Assembly (NCBI RefSeq): GCF_003315195.1
Contig: NZ_QNRV01000004.1
Span: 62,001 to 126,000 of the forward strand
Direction of reading: 5' to 3'
Source of the DNA: Sutterella wadsworthensis
Lineage (GTDB): Bacteria; Pseudomonadota; Gammaproteobacteria; Burkholderiales; Burkholderiaceae_F
DNA: 64,000 nt
Part shown: one piece after another, positions 46,108 to 55,340 of the stretch
Layout of the letters: every line of letters starts with the position of its first letter
How positions within the stretch are numbered: position 1 is the first letter of the stretch
Notes under the pieces: generated by a model
What the model was told of the DNA's origin: nothing
The model's input: the letters and a program-made list of their open reading frames with translations, nothing else
Database searches by the model: none
Position numbers and translations under genes: made by a program

Positions 46108-46121
46108 TTTCTAAAGCGCGA

Positions 46122-47354
46122 TTAAAGGAGACTTTCAAGCTCGGCGAGCTCTTCGGCCGGCGTTTTGCGCCGAGGAAGAGCTTCATCCGTCCGCTCAAGC
46201 TCCCAATCCTCGAGCTCACGCGGTTCGTTAGGATGCTCTTCCCGCCAGGCCGCGGAGAATTCCGAAACCGCTTGGCGAAGTTCATCGAGCCCGGCACCCG
46301 TCAGTGCCGACACGAACACTGCCTTAGGCCGGCCGTTCTGATCTCGGACAATCTCCGGCGCCTGTCCGGTAACGTCAATCTTGTTGTAGACCAAGATCAC
46401 CGGCACATCGTCGGCATGGATGTCGGCGAGAACCGAATTGACTTCGGCAATCTGCTCCTCCCGCACCGGAGAGGATGCATCGACCACATGCAAAATGAGA
46501 TCAGCATGCACCGTTTCATCCAGGGTCGACTTGAAGGCCTCAATCAGCTGATGCGGCAGACCGCGGATAAAACCGACCGTGTCGGTCGCCACCACCGTTT
46601 CCTCATCGGAGAGCCAGAACTTTCTCGCCGTTGTATCCAGCGTGGCGAAAAGCTGGTCGGCAGCGTACGTTTCCGCACGCGTGATCTTATTGAAAAGCGT
46701 CGACTTGCCGGCATTCGTATAGCCCGCGAGCGATACGGTGATCGAATCGCCGCGCGAACGGGCGCGGCGCTGCGTGCCCCGCTGCCGAGCCAAGCGCTTG
46801 AGCTGATCTCTCAACTGCTTCATGCGCGTGCCGATCATGCGCCGGTCAAGCTCAATTTGCTTTTCGCCCGGTCCGCCCGTCTTCCCTAAGCCGCCGCGCT
46901 GGCGCTCCAGGTGAGTCCACCCGCGGACAAGACGTGTTGACAAGTGTTCGAGCCGAGCCAGTTCAACCTGAAGACGGCCTTCACGGCTCTTGGCGCGCTG
47001 GCGGAAAATGTCAAGAATAAGTTCCGTACGATCCAATACGGGAATCCCGATCAGACGCTCAATGTTGCGCTCCTGCGCCGCTGAAAGGGCGATATCGAAA
47101 ACGACAACATCCACCTCTGCCTCTTTGGCGAGGATGCCGAGCTCTTCAATCTTTCCGGAACCTAAAAATGTAGCCGGATCCGGCTTTTCCCGCTTGGCCT
47201 GCATGAGCCCAACGGGCTCAAGTCCGTCCGAGGATACGAGCAGCCTCAATTCCTCGGCGGAGTCCTGATAAAAAGCCCGGCCAACGGAAACAACGACTAG
47301 AAACGCACGCGAGGCTTTCTTCGCGTGCGTTTCATCGAGCTGAAATTTTGACAG
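46122..47354 (-). CDS. hflX: ribosome-splitting GTPase HflX, probable CTG start
   Basis: The GTPase domain is complete: GYTNAGKST (G1), DTVGFIRGLP (G3) and VYNKID (G4), preceded by the HflX glycine loop ERQRGGLGKTGGPGE. HflX splits stalled or hibernating ribosomes. The conserved N-terminal strand RAFLVVVSVG and the ELRLLV helix lie upstream of the only TTG (47249, giving 375 aa), and no ATG, GTG or TTG occurs in frame before them. A CTG at 47354 has GGAG seven bases upstream and gives 410 aa, close to the usual layout. Start therefore uncertain. A 13-bp hairpin (47300-47333) lies within these first codons. Follows hfq directly. Confidence 0.85.
   Translation of the reverse strand: MSKFQLDETHAKKASRAFLVVVSVGRAFYQDSAEELRLLVSSDGLEPVGLMQAKREKPDPATFLGSGKIEELGILAKEAEVDVVVFDIALSAAQERNIERLIGIPVLDRTELILDIFRQRAKSREGRLQVELARLEHLSTRLVRGWTHLERQRGGLGKTGGPGEKQIELDRRMIGTRMKQLRDQLKRLARQRGTQRRARSRGDSITVSLAGYTNAGKSTLFNKITRAETYAADQLFATLDTTARKFWLSDEETVVATDTVGFIRGLPHQLIEAFKSTLDETVHADLILHVVDASSPVREEQIAEVNSVLADIHADDVPVILVYNKIDVTGQAPEIVRDQNGRPKAVFVSALTGAGLDELRQAVSEFSAAWREEHPNEPRELEDWELERTDEALPRRKTPAEELAELESLL
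47300..47333 (-). terminator. 13-bp hairpin at hfq-hflX junction, inside the hflX 5' end
   Basis: GAAACGCACGCGA (47300-47312) pairs perfectly with 47321-47333, 8-base loop, with TAGTCGTTGTTTC following on the minus strand. It could partly terminate hfq transcription or act as an mRNA stabiliser. It overlaps codons of the conserved hflX frame. Confidence 0.55.
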
Positions 47355-47355
47355 A

Positions 47356-47607
47356 TCAGTTCTCCGTTGCGTCGCCGGCAGGCTGAGCAGTCATCGAGAC
47401 GGCGCGCGAAGGCACAACGGTGCTGATGGCGTGCTTGTAGACCATCTGCGTCAAGGTGTTGCGCAAAATGACGACGTACTGGTCGAAAGATTCGATCTGT
47501 CCCTGAAGCTTGATGCCGTTGACCAGATAGATCGAAACGGGAATATGTTCCTTCCTCAGCATGTTGAGGAACGGATCCTGCAGAAGCTGAACCTTATTGC
47601 TGGGCAT
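47356..47607 (-). CDS. hfq: RNA chaperone Hfq
   Basis: An 83-aa Sm-like protein. [23 protein letters not shown], the Sm1 motif [18 protein letters not shown] and the Sm2 motif YKHAIS are the core of the hexameric ring that pairs small RNAs with mRNAs. The C-terminal tail is short, as usual in betaproteobacteria. The start was fixed at MPSNKVQ (47607); a longer frame has no homology. Followed by hflX two bases after the stop. Confidence 0.96.
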   Translation of the reverse strand: MPSNKVQLLQDPFLNMLRKEHIPVSIYLVNGIKLQGQIESFDQYVVILRNTLTQMVYKHAISTVVPSRAVSMTAQPAGDATEN

Positions 47608-48058
47608 GATTTTCTTTTTCTCCGACGCTGCAGCTTCGCACATGCAGGTCTTGCGTTGATTGTTGTTTTCTTCCGCTGCGCCGTGAGAGTCGTGTGCGTC
47701 CGTCTCTGCGCGTATAAATTGCGCGCGGCATATGTTGCGGGAACCCGCTCTCCGTCGGCCGTTTGAAATAAACCGTCGGATTGGTGGAGCATAGGCCTCC
47801 GCCGCAAAACTGCTTGAAATATTAGCACTGCCGGCCGGCAGGCTCGGCCTCCTTAAGGCAATGCCGCATCTGCATTTGCAAGGAACTATTGCGGCATTAC
47901 GTTGTTCAGCACGCTTTTCTCCTTAGATGCACTCGCTTTGAAGCGATCGGCGCCTGCACTTTGCGCTGTCCAAGGACTTCAGTGAAGGCTATGATTGTCC
48001 GCAAACAATGCGCAGACCGACCTCTGCGTGAGACGCACATTCCGAGGAATGCCACCCC
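47608..48058. other. divergent intergenic region hfq / DUF4198 gene
   Basis: 451 bases. On the minus strand an extended -10-like TGCTAATAT near 47823-47831 could serve hfq, without a good -35. A frame overlapping the hfq start (from ATG 47792, GGAGG three bases upstream) is present but its composition is not protein-like. No RNA gene was recognised, although small RNAs cannot be excluded. Confidence 0.4.
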
Positions 48059-48877
48059 ATGCTTCACCGCACCTTCTCCGCCGCCCTGTTTGCCGGCACG
48101 CTTGCAGCAAGCCTGCCGGCCGCTGCTCATTTCGGCCTCATCCTTCCCGATCCCGCCATGGTCCTTGAGCAGTCCAAGACTGCTTTCAAGCTCGATGTGA
48201 GCTTTATTCGCCCGATGGAAGCGAGCACGATGACAATGGTCAAGCCCGCGGCCTTCTATGTGGTTGAAGACGGCCGCAAAACCGATTTGACGCCGGCGCT
48301 GCGTCCGGGAAAGCTTTTCGGCCGGGATGACTGGACGCTCGAATACAAATTCGAAAAGCCCGGCGTCTATCAATTTGTCGTTGAACCGCTCCCTTATTGG
48401 GAGCAGTCCGAAGATAAGTTTTACCTGCACTACACCAAGGTCATTGTTCCTGCGCTGGGCGCCGGCCTCGGCATTGATCCCAAGGACGATGACTGGTCCA
48501 AACCCGTCGGCGTGAAGACTGAAATCGTGCCGCTCACGCGTCCGTACGGCAACTATGCCGGAACGCTCTTTCAAGGCCGCGTGCTCGTTGACGGCAAATC
48601 CGCGCCCAACACAACGGTGAAGGTCGAATTTCTCAATGAAAGCGACCTTTATCAGCCGCGCAATTCCTACTACACCACCCAGGTCATGAAGACCGACGAC
48701 AACGGCATCTTCACTTTTGCGGCGCCTTGGGCGGGATGGTGGGGCTTTGCGGCAGTGCGCGATGCGGGCTATACGCTCAAGGTCGACGGCGTCGACAAAC
48801 CCGTTGAAATGGGCGCTGTGCTCTGGACCGAATTCGGCAAACCCCTGATTCGCAAGATTCGACAGCCAGGCCTCTGA
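48059..48877 (+). CDS. DUF4198 domain periplasmic protein (nickel/cobalt-uptake-associated family)
   Basis: A 272-aa exported protein: signal peptide MLHRTFSAALFAGTLAASL, cleavage likely after PAAA, then HFGLILPDP with His at or near the mature N-terminus. The body (FEKPGVYQFVVEP, GNYAGTLFQGRVLVDGKSAPNTTVKVEF, DDNGIFTFAAPWAGWWGFAA) is the beta-sandwich of the DUF4198 family, some members of which sit with nickel or cobalt transporters. No metal transporter is next to it, so the role is unclear. GAGGA precedes the ATG. Stand-alone, ending in a bidirectional terminator. Confidence 0.75.
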   Translation: MLHRTFSAALFAGTLAASLPAAAHFGLILPDPAMVLEQSKTAFKLDVSFIRPMEASTMTMVKPAAFYVVEDGRKTDLTPALRPGKLFGRDDWTLEYKFEKPGVYQFVVEPLPYWEQSEDKFYLHYTKVIVPALGAGLGIDPKDDDWSKPVGVKTEIVPLTRPYGNYAGTLFQGRVLVDGKSAPNTTVKVEFLNESDLYQPRNSYYTTQVMKTDDNGIFTFAAPWAGWWGFAAVRDAGYTLKVDGVDKPVEMGAVLWTEFGKPLIRKIRQPGL

Positions 48878-48912
48878 TACGCCCATTTACGCGTTGCGAG
48901 TGCGCTGATAAT

Positions 48913-48952
48913 GAAAAGACGCTCCCCGGCTTAGCCGGTGAAGCGTCTTTTC
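48913..48952. terminator. bidirectional terminator between DUF4198 gene and der
   Basis: Stem GAAAAGACGCT/AGCGTCTTTTC (48913-48923 with 48942-48952) with an inner CCGGC-TTA-GCCGG hairpin; T-rich on both strands. Confidence 0.85.
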
Positions 48953-48975
48953 TTTGCCGCCGAGAGCGTCCGAGC

Positions 48976-50331
48976 TCAGCGCTTTTTCTGTTCATCCACG
49001 TACGGATTGGCCTTCGTGCGGAATTCCACGCGAAGCGGTGTGCCCGCGAGATTGAAGGTATCGCGGAAATAGCCCTCGAGATAGCGGCGATAGGACTCTC
49101 CGATATCCTCCAAAGCATTGCCGTGAATCACGATCACCGGAGGATTGCTGCCGCCCTGGTGTGCATAGCGGGGCTTCGGACGACCGCCTTTGGCTCGCGG
49201 CGGCTGCTGGCGCTGGACCGCTTCGAGCAGCGCACGCGTGAGCTTCGGCGTAGGCAGCTTGGCATATGCTGCGGCATGGGCTTCGTCGACCGCCCGCATC
49301 AAATGGTTGAGGCCGTTGCGCTTGAGCGCCGAGATGCGGATCATGCGGGCCCAGCGCAGGAAGTGGAGTTTACGCTCGAGGTCCAGATTGAACCGTTCGC
49401 GTTCATAGCTGTCGAGCAGATCCCATTTATTGACTGCCACCACCAGCGCGCGCCCGGCATCGAGCACGTAGCCGGCGATGTGGGCATCACCTTCACTCAC
49501 GCCTTCCTTGGCGTCAACGACAAGAATGACAACGTTGGCGTCCTCAATGGCCTGCAGCGTTTTAACGACGGAAAACTTCTCCACGGCCTCAAAAACACGG
49601 CCTTTCTTGCGCAGACCGGCCGTATCCACCAGTTCGTAGGGGCGTCCGTCATATTCGAAATCGATCTTGATCGCATCGCGCGTGGTGCCCGGCATATCAA
49701 AAGCAATAACGCGCTCTTCGCCGACCAACGCATTGATGAGGGTGGATTTGCCGGCATTCGGACGGCCAGCAAGCGTGACCTTGATGCGGCGGGGACCGTC
49801 ATCGTCTTCTTCGGCTTCCGGTTCGTCAAAAGGAAAGTCTTCAGGCAGGCACGAGAACGCCAGATCGAGCGCATCGCGGACACCCTGACCATGCGCGCCG
49901 GAAACCAGATGCGGTTCACCGAGCCCGAGTTCATAGAACTCCGCTTTGGCGGTTTCCGTGAGACCTTCGGCTTTATTGACAAGCAGCACGACCGGTCGAT
50001 CGGCGCGGCGCAGATGCTGCGCGATGCGGATATCCTGCGGCGTCAAACCGGCACGGGCGTCGGTCAGGAAAAGAACAACGTCGGCCTCCTCAATCGCAAG
50101 CTCGGCCTGCCCCGCCATGGCCTGCACAATCCCTTCGGTGCGCACGGGCTCAAAACCGCCCGTATCCACCACGATGTAAGGACCGGGACCGACGCGTCCC
50201 TGACCGTACTGGCGATCTCGGGTGAGACCAGGAAAATCTGCCACGATGGCATCTCGGCTGCGGGTGAGCCGATTGAAAAACGTCGACTTGCCGACATTAG
50301 GCCGGCCCACGAGAGCGATGACTGGAAGCAT
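48976..50331 (-). CDS. der: ribosome biogenesis GTPase Der (EngA)
   Basis: A 451-aa protein with two tandem GTPase domains, [15 protein letters not shown] at residue 5 and [15 protein letters not shown] in the second, each with its DTxG ([16 protein letters not shown]) and NKxD-type ([16 protein letters not shown]) motif, and a C-terminal KH-like domain. Der matures the 50S subunit. Downstream of bamB, as in most beta- and gammaproteobacteria. Confidence 0.97.
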   Translation of the reverse strand: MLPVIALVGRPNVGKSTFFNRLTRSRDAIVADFPGLTRDRQYGQGRVGPGPYIVVDTGGFEPVRTEGIVQAMAGQAELAIEEADVVLFLTDARAGLTPQDIRIAQHLRRADRPVVLLVNKAEGLTETAKAEFYELGLGEPHLVSGAHGQGVRDALDLAFSCLPEDFPFDEPEAEEDDDGPRRIKVTLAGRPNAGKSTLINALVGEERVIAFDMPGTTRDAIKIDFEYDGRPYELVDTAGLRKKGRVFEAVEKFSVVKTLQAIEDANVVILVVDAKEGVSEGDAHIAGYVLDAGRALVVAVNKWDLLDSYERERFNLDLERKLHFLRWARMIRISALKRNGLNHLMRAVDEAHAAAYAKLPTPKLTRALLEAVQRQQPPRAKGGRPKPRYAHQGGSNPPVIVIHGNALEDIGESYRRYLEGYFRDTFNLAGTPLRVEFRTKANPYVDEQKKR

Positions 50332-50468
50332 GTTAGGAAAACTAGAAATTCAACCGCCGCACGGCGGACTCATGACCATCATGAAAGTCAGCTGCGCGGC
50401 GCTTGATAAAAATAAATTGTCGTTGGCGAGAGTCGATTCTGCTCCCGCTCTTTGTAGCGAATCTCGGA

Positions 50469-51617
50469 CTATTCCGAGTCGGCTCCTTCAACCACATAGG
50501 CCACGTCGCCTTCGACCGTCTGAAAGACAGCGCCGTAGCCGTACTGCGCCGCAGGCGTGGTGACGGCGCCGGAGAGCTTCGTGCGCGCGACGGGAGTGCC
50601 GGTCGCCGGATCAAGGAACGTAATGTTGCCCTCGTAGTCGCCGAAAGCAAGCGATGTTCCTACGCGGATCGGCGCCGAAGCGGAACGGTAAAGGAAGCTT
50701 TCGTTCACCCAAGCCTCACGGCCGTTCTGACGGTTGAAGGCGTGAATGCGGCTCGCATCGTCAACCTCATACACCAGACGGCCGTCTGCCACCGGCCCGG
50801 TCACCGCGTCAACCTTGGCATTCCAGACAAGGCGTCCGTTCTGTACATTCATACAAACGACATTGCCTTGGAAAGCGGCTGCGCACATGAGTTCCTGATC
50901 AACCCAGGGGCGGCCGACCACGTCAATCAGACGCTCAACTTCTGTGATGCCCTTGGCCTGACCGATGACGGCATCAAAGACGACGCGGCCGTCATTTGGG
51001 TTGAGCGCCATAAGCCGACCGTTAGCCTGACCGACGAGAATGCCCGCAGGCGACCATGCCATCTGCGAAAAGGCACGAAGCGTAAGCGCCGGCGCCTGGC
51101 CCTGATAGTGCCAGACGCGCTGGCCTGTAATGAGGTCAAAAGCCGTGATGCGGGTGTCCGACGTCTTCACAATGACGCGATTGGCACCCACCAGCGGCGG
51201 CACTTCCATGTCCGATGAAAGTTTCGCTTCCCAGGAGAGTTTGCCTTCAGCATCGAACACCTGCACTTTGCCCGTTGATGTGCCCACCGCCACATGACTG
51301 CCGTCAGTGCCGACGCCCGCTGTCACATCGCCGTCGGTGGTCGTACGCCAGACGATGCTGCCGGTTTGACGATCCAGACGCACGACCCGATTGGAGCCTG
51401 CCGCATAGACCGCCGTGTCCGTCACAGCCGGCGCGAGATTGCGCTCAGCCGCGTCACCCACATTCGTGCGCCAGACGACGCGCGCCAGGTTCGTCTGCTT
51501 GAAGTCCGGATAATCGTGCGGATCATGCGTGCTCGAAGACGAGAAGATGCCGCAGCCGGCCAGCGGCAGGACGGCAAGAGCTGCTGCGAGAGCGGTGAAG
51601 GAAGACTTATGGGTCAT
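50469..51617 (-). CDS. bamB: outer-membrane assembly lipoprotein BamB
   Basis: A 382-aa lipoprotein of the BAM complex. MTHKSSFTALAAALAVLPLAGC ends in an LAGC lipobox, followed by an eight-bladed beta-propeller of PQQ-like repeats (RVVRLDRQTGSIVWRTTTDG, VQVFDAEGKLSWEAKLSSD, ITAFDLITGQRVWHYQG, RLMALNPNDGRVVFDAV). It guides beta-barrel proteins to BamA. The start at 51617 is set by the signal peptide; a longer TTG frame is unlikely. Upstream yfgM and downstream der are its conserved neighbours. Confidence 0.95.
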   Translation of the reverse strand: MTHKSSFTALAAALAVLPLAGCGIFSSSSTHDPHDYPDFKQTNLARVVWRTNVGDAAERNLAPAVTDTAVYAAGSNRVVRLDRQTGSIVWRTTTDGDVTAGVGTDGSHVAVGTSTGKVQVFDAEGKLSWEAKLSSDMEVPPLVGANRVIVKTSDTRITAFDLITGQRVWHYQGQAPALTLRAFSQMAWSPAGILVGQANGRLMALNPNDGRVVFDAVIGQAKGITEVERLIDVVGRPWVDQELMCAAAFQGNVVCMNVQNGRLVWNAKVDAVTGPVADGRLVYEVDDASRIHAFNRQNGREAWVNESFLYRSASAPIRVGTSLAFGDYEGNITFLDPATGTPVARTKLSGAVTTPAAQYGYGAVFQTVEGDVAYVVEGADSE

Positions 51618-51714
51618 GTGTGCAAGGACCTTGAGATTGGGGACTGCGTTGTCCAACTAAAAAGAGAAAACACATCAGCAAAGGTGCATCGCTTTAGAAG
51701 TCGGTTGCGCGCCC

Positions 51715-51765
51715 TGAATTCTAAAAGAAAGCGCAGCCGCAGGACCTCTCCCGACGGCCGCTTTC
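51715..51765 (-). terminator. weak terminator-like hairpin between yfgM and bamB
   Basis: GAAAGCG/CGCTTTC (51727-51733 with 51759-51765) plus inner GCCG pairing, followed on the minus strand by TTTTAG. Imperfect stem, so termination is uncertain. Confidence 0.35.
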
Positions 51766-51848
51766 ATTGCGCTGCGCGGATGCGGCAGCAGGAATCATCC
51801 GCCCGCCGAACCGTTCCCGATGACGAGCCGCGCCTGAAACGCCTGGAT

Positions 51849-52487
51849 TCAGCTCGCTGAGGGCAGCGCCGCAAGCTTCAGTTCAAGCACGCGGTTCAGA
51901 GGATCCTGCGGATTGAGCGCGGCCTGAGCCTGCGTCCAAGCATCTCGAGCTTTCTGCAAGTCACCCTTAGCCGCCCAAATATCGCCCTGACGGTCGAGCA
52001 CCAGAACCTTCTGCGCCTCGGCAGGCTTGGCGGCAGCCAGCACCGCAGCCGCCTCGTCGAGCTTGCCTTCGTCAAACAGAACGCCGGCGAGGCGAACGCG
52101 AGCCACCGTGTCGTACTCCGGACGGCCGGACTTCTCAATCACCCAATTGAGCTTAGCTTTGGCATCGGCCAGATCGCCCGCATCCGACGCGGACTGTGCA
52201 GAAGCAAAAGCCGCCAGCGGCGCATAGAGCGTGGAGCTGTACTCAGAAATCAAACCAGCCGAGAGCGACTGAACGTTCTTGAGGTCATGCGTTGCAACGG
52301 CATTCTGCAGCGCAGCATAGATCTGAGAAGCTTTGGCCGCCTGATTGCGCTGCCACCAATTCCAGCCGTTCCAGCCAGCAAAGGCGAGGCAGCACACGCA
52401 GACCACGCTCGTTACGGGCGTGCCCCAGCGGTCCCACCAGGCCTTCATTTGGTCAATGCTCTCTTGTTCTTCCAAGTCGTAAGCCAT
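51849..52487 (-). CDS. YfgM-like tetratricopeptide membrane protein
   Basis: A 212-aa single-span protein. MAYDLEEQESIDQMKAWWDRWG, then the helix VTSVVCVCCLAFAGWNGWNWW, then TPR-like helices (LADAKAKLNWVIEKSGRPEY, ARVRLAGVLFDEGKLDEA). This is the YfgM/Tpr_21 family, an ancillary SecYEG-associated chaperone in E. coli. Its place between hisS and bamB is conserved. Confidence 0.88.
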   Translation of the reverse strand: MAYDLEEQESIDQMKAWWDRWGTPVTSVVCVCCLAFAGWNGWNWWQRNQAAKASQIYAALQNAVATHDLKNVQSLSAGLISEYSSTLYAPLAAFASAQSASDAGDLADAKAKLNWVIEKSGRPEYDTVARVRLAGVLFDEGKLDEAAAVLAAAKPAEAQKVLVLDRQGDIWAAKGDLQKARDAWTQAQAALNPQDPLNRVLELKLAALPSAS

Positions 52488-52541
52488 GGCTCAAACCTTT
52501 TGTTGAAATTTTTTGAATCTTATAACCAGTACTGAACAGCA

Positions 52542-53840
52542 TCAGCGATGGAGGGCAGCAAGCGCTTCGGCCACCTTGTCGGCAGCTTCCGCCGTCGCTA
52601 CCAGCGTTTGTTCGGCAAAGGGCGCATGCTCGTGCGCACGCAGCGCCTTGATGCCGACCGTGCCCTGAGCGAGTTCATCCTCGGTGGCAAAAACGGCAAA
52701 TTCGGCGCCGGAAGCATCAGCCTTTTTCATCTGGCTCTTGATGCTCGCCTCGCCCGGATGCGTCACCACACGAATGCCGCGGTCGCGCATGGTTTCAGCG
52801 AGCAGCATGGCCTTGGCCTGTGACTCGCCGCCGTGGTGGAGCACATAGACGTCGGTCTGCGAGGCCTTTGGCACTTGTCCCACTTCACGCATCAGTTCGA
52901 TAACGCGTTCCATCCCCATGGCAAAACCCACCCCGGGAGCAGGACGGCCGCCGAGCATTTCAACGAGCGGATCGTAACGGCCGCCGCCGCAGATCGTACC
53001 CTGAGCGCCGAGCTTATCCGTAATCCACTCAAACACGGTGTGGTTGTAATAATCGAGACCGCGCACCAAACGAGGATTGATCGAGTATTCAATGCCGGCA
53101 GAAGACACCAGCTCTTCAAGGCGGCTAAGGAATGCCCGGCTTTCTTCGCCAAGGTAGTCGAGCAGCTTAGGCGCAGCGTCCACGAGCCCCTGCATGTCGG
53201 GATTCTTCGTGTCAAGAATGCGCAGCGGATTCGTATAAAGACGACGGAGCGCATCTTCGTCGAGCTGATCCTTATGGGCTTCGAAGTAGGCGATCAGCGC
53301 TTCACGGTGCTTTTGACGCTCTTCCTGAGCGCCCAGCGTATTCATTTCGAGCTTCACCGGACCAACGCCAAGCGCCTTCCACATGCGCGCGAGCATCATA
53401 ATGATTTCGGCATCAATGTCCGGGCCCGCCATGCCGAGCGCTTCAGCGCCGAGCTGATGGAACTGACGGTAGCGGCCGCGCTGCGGGCGTTCATGACGGA
53501 ACATCGGGCCGCAGTACCAAAGGCGCTGTGTGGTTCCGTAAAGGAGATTGTGTTCATTAACAGCACGAACCACAGCGGAGGTGCATTCCGGACGAAGCGT
53601 CAGCTGATCGCCGTTCATGGAGTCGGTGAAGCTGTACATCTCCTTTTCAACGATGTCCGTTACCTCGCCGACGCCGCGGGTAAAAACGCGCGTATTTTCA
53701 AGAATCGGCGTACGGATTTCCTGATAACCGTAGGACGACAGCACGTCGACGCAGGTCTTCTGCACGTACTGCCAGATGGGAGCGTCCTGCGGAAGCATGT
53801 CATTCATGCCCTTGACGCCGGTGAATTTTTCTTTAGCCAT
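52542..53840 (-). CDS. hisS: histidyl-tRNA synthetase
   Basis: A 432-aa class II aminoacyl-tRNA synthetase. [16 protein letters not shown], the motif 2 loop [34 protein letters not shown] (the histidine-A box) and motif 3 [14 protein letters not shown] are intact, with a C-terminal anticodon-binding domain. The start was set at MAKEKFTG. It is 133 bases downstream of ispG. Confidence 0.96.
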   Translation of the reverse strand: MAKEKFTGVKGMNDMLPQDAPIWQYVQKTCVDVLSSYGYQEIRTPILENTRVFTRGVGEVTDIVEKEMYSFTDSMNGDQLTLRPECTSAVVRAVNEHNLLYGTTQRLWYCGPMFRHERPQRGRYRQFHQLGAEALGMAGPDIDAEIIMMLARMWKALGVGPVKLEMNTLGAQEERQKHREALIAYFEAHKDQLDEDALRRLYTNPLRILDTKNPDMQGLVDAAPKLLDYLGEESRAFLSRLEELVSSAGIEYSINPRLVRGLDYYNHTVFEWITDKLGAQGTICGGGRYDPLVEMLGGRPAPGVGFAMGMERVIELMREVGQVPKASQTDVYVLHHGGESQAKAMLLAETMRDRGIRVVTHPGEASIKSQMKKADASGAEFAVFATEDELAQGTVGIKALRAHEHAPFAEQTLVATAEAADKVAEALAALHR

Positions 53841-53973
53841 TTGCTCTGTTGCTGCTTGGTATGTCTGAGGCTGCGGCACCGCTGTGCTCTGCCGGCCCCG
53901 GATACGCCGTCATTTTATGGATGAACGACGCACCGCTTTGTGAAAATGCTGTGTAAAAGGCAGAGGTCGCCGC

Positions 53974-55227
53974 TCAGCTCCCCTGCTTCGCGTAGTTTTC
54001 GCGGACGAATTTTTCAATGATATCCTGAAACTGCTTGGCAATGTCCGCGCCTTTGAGCACGCCTGCCTTCTCTCCGCGTATGTAGACGGGTGCGACAGGG
54101 CTTTCACCCGATCCCGGAAGGCTTACGCCAATATCGGCTTGCCGGCTTTCCCCCGGACCGTTGACGATGCAGCCCATCACCGCCACCTTCATCGCTTCCG
54201 AACCCGGGGCAATACGCCGCCACTCCGGCGCCCGCGCCCGCAGAAACTGCTGTGTCTCCTGCGCCAGACGCTGAAAGAGATCCGACGAGGTGCGGCCGCA
54301 CCCCGGGCAGCTCGTCACGAGCGGCGTGAAACTGCGCAGCTCCATCGACTGCAGGATTTCCTGTGCCACGATCACTTCTTCCGTGCGCGATGCTCCGGGA
54401 GCTGGCGTGAGTGAAACCCGGATGGTGTCGCCGATGCCTTCCTCAAGCAGTACGGCCAGTGCAGCCGTTGACGCCACAATGCCTTTGCTGCCGATGCCCG
54501 CTTCCGTCAATCCCAAATGGAGCGCCGCCTTCGTGCGGCGCGAGAGGGTCCGGTAAAGCGCAATAAGTTCCTGAACCTCCGAAACCTTGCAGGAAAGGAC
54601 AAGGCGATTGGCAGGCAGTCCCAGCGACTGCGCAGCCTCTGCGGATTCCACTGCCGAGCGAACCAGTGCCTCACGGAGCACGGCCTGCGGCGACTCCGGG
54701 TGTTCGGACTGACGATTTTCATCCATCAGCCGAGCTAAGAGCGCCTGATCAAGCGACCCGCCGTTCACGCCGATGCGCACCGCTGCGCCCGTACGTTTGG
54801 CAACCTCGATCATCATCGCGAAGTTCTCTTCGGCCTTGGTGCCTTTGCCGACATTGCCCGGATTGATGCGGTACTTCGATAAGCAGTCAGCACATTCAGG
54901 GATTTCCGTGAGGAGTTTGTGCCCGTTGTAATGGAAGTCGCCCACCAGCGGCACATGAATTCCCGCCGCATCGAGTTTTTCGCGGATAGCCACGACCGCC
55001 CGCGCCGCATCGGGCGTATTCACCGTGAGCCGCACGAGTTCGCTGCCCGCCTCGGCGAGTTCGGCCGTCTGTCGATAGGACGCCTCTGCATCTGCCGTTG
55101 CCGTATTGGTCATCGACTGCACGACTACTGGCCGGCCGCCGCCGATCGTAACGGTCGTCGAACCCCAAATCACATCAACAGGCGTGGTCCAATGACGGTT
55201 GAGACCGCAAGCATTCACTGTTGGCAT
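53974..55227 (-). CDS. ispG: 4-hydroxy-3-methylbut-2-en-1-yl diphosphate synthase IspG
   Basis: A 417-aa [4Fe-4S] enzyme of the MEP isoprenoid pathway. [18 protein letters not shown] and RINPGNVG mark the TIM barrel; CPGCGR and [13 protein letters not shown] carry three cluster cysteines. It converts MEcPP to HMBPP. Located between rodZ and hisS as in most proteobacteria. Confidence 0.96.
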   Translation of the reverse strand: MPTVNACGLNRHWTTPVDVIWGSTTVTIGGGRPVVVQSMTNTATADAEASYRQTAELAEAGSELVRLTVNTPDAARAVVAIREKLDAAGIHVPLVGDFHYNGHKLLTEIPECADCLSKYRINPGNVGKGTKAEENFAMMIEVAKRTGAAVRIGVNGGSLDQALLARLMDENRQSEHPESPQAVLREALVRSAVESAEAAQSLGLPANRLVLSCKVSEVQELIALYRTLSRRTKAALHLGLTEAGIGSKGIVASTAALAVLLEEGIGDTIRVSLTPAPGASRTEEVIVAQEILQSMELRSFTPLVTSCPGCGRTSSDLFQRLAQETQQFLRARAPEWRRIAPGSEAMKVAVMGCIVNGPGESRQADIGVSLPGSGESPVAPVYIRGEKAGVLKGADIAKQFQDIIEKFVRENYAKQGS

Positions 55228-55263
55228 CTCGTTGCTCTTTTTAACTGAAACCGCAGAAATCAG

Positions 55264-55306
55264 AAAAGGCGCCTTAGCTCGACGTATCGAGCGGCGAGCG
55301 CCTTTT
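55264..55306. terminator. terminator between rodZ and ispG
   Basis: AAAAGGCGC/GCGCCTTTT (55264-55272 with 55298-55306) with an inner GCTCGA-CGTA-TCGAGC hairpin. A and T runs on both sides make it workable in either direction; it closes the rodZ transcript, so ispG needs read-through or its own start. Confidence 0.75.
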
Positions 55307-55340
55307 TGGACTCTCCGGCATGCCCGAAGGTGCCGGGCGA

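Noticed and set aside
47299-47335. ATG 47335 as start of hflX
   Set aside because: This frame reaches TAG after 12 codons and is not the HflX frame. It would need a 2-base change to connect, so it is mentioned only as an alternative explanation.
47556-47792. Small frame with GGAGG before ATG 47792, overlapping the hfq start
   Set aside because: The spacing is only three bases, the product is Arg/Thr-rich without hydrophobic core, and most of it overlaps hfq in another frame. A regulatory upstream frame is possible but unsupported.
47906-48886. 326-codon minus-strand open frame
   Set aside because: Antisense to the DUF4198 gene, which has a signal peptide and ribosome site. The shadow frame lacks both.
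49123-50406. 427-codon plus-strand open frame
   Set aside because: Antisense to der, a certain gene with two intact GTPase domains.
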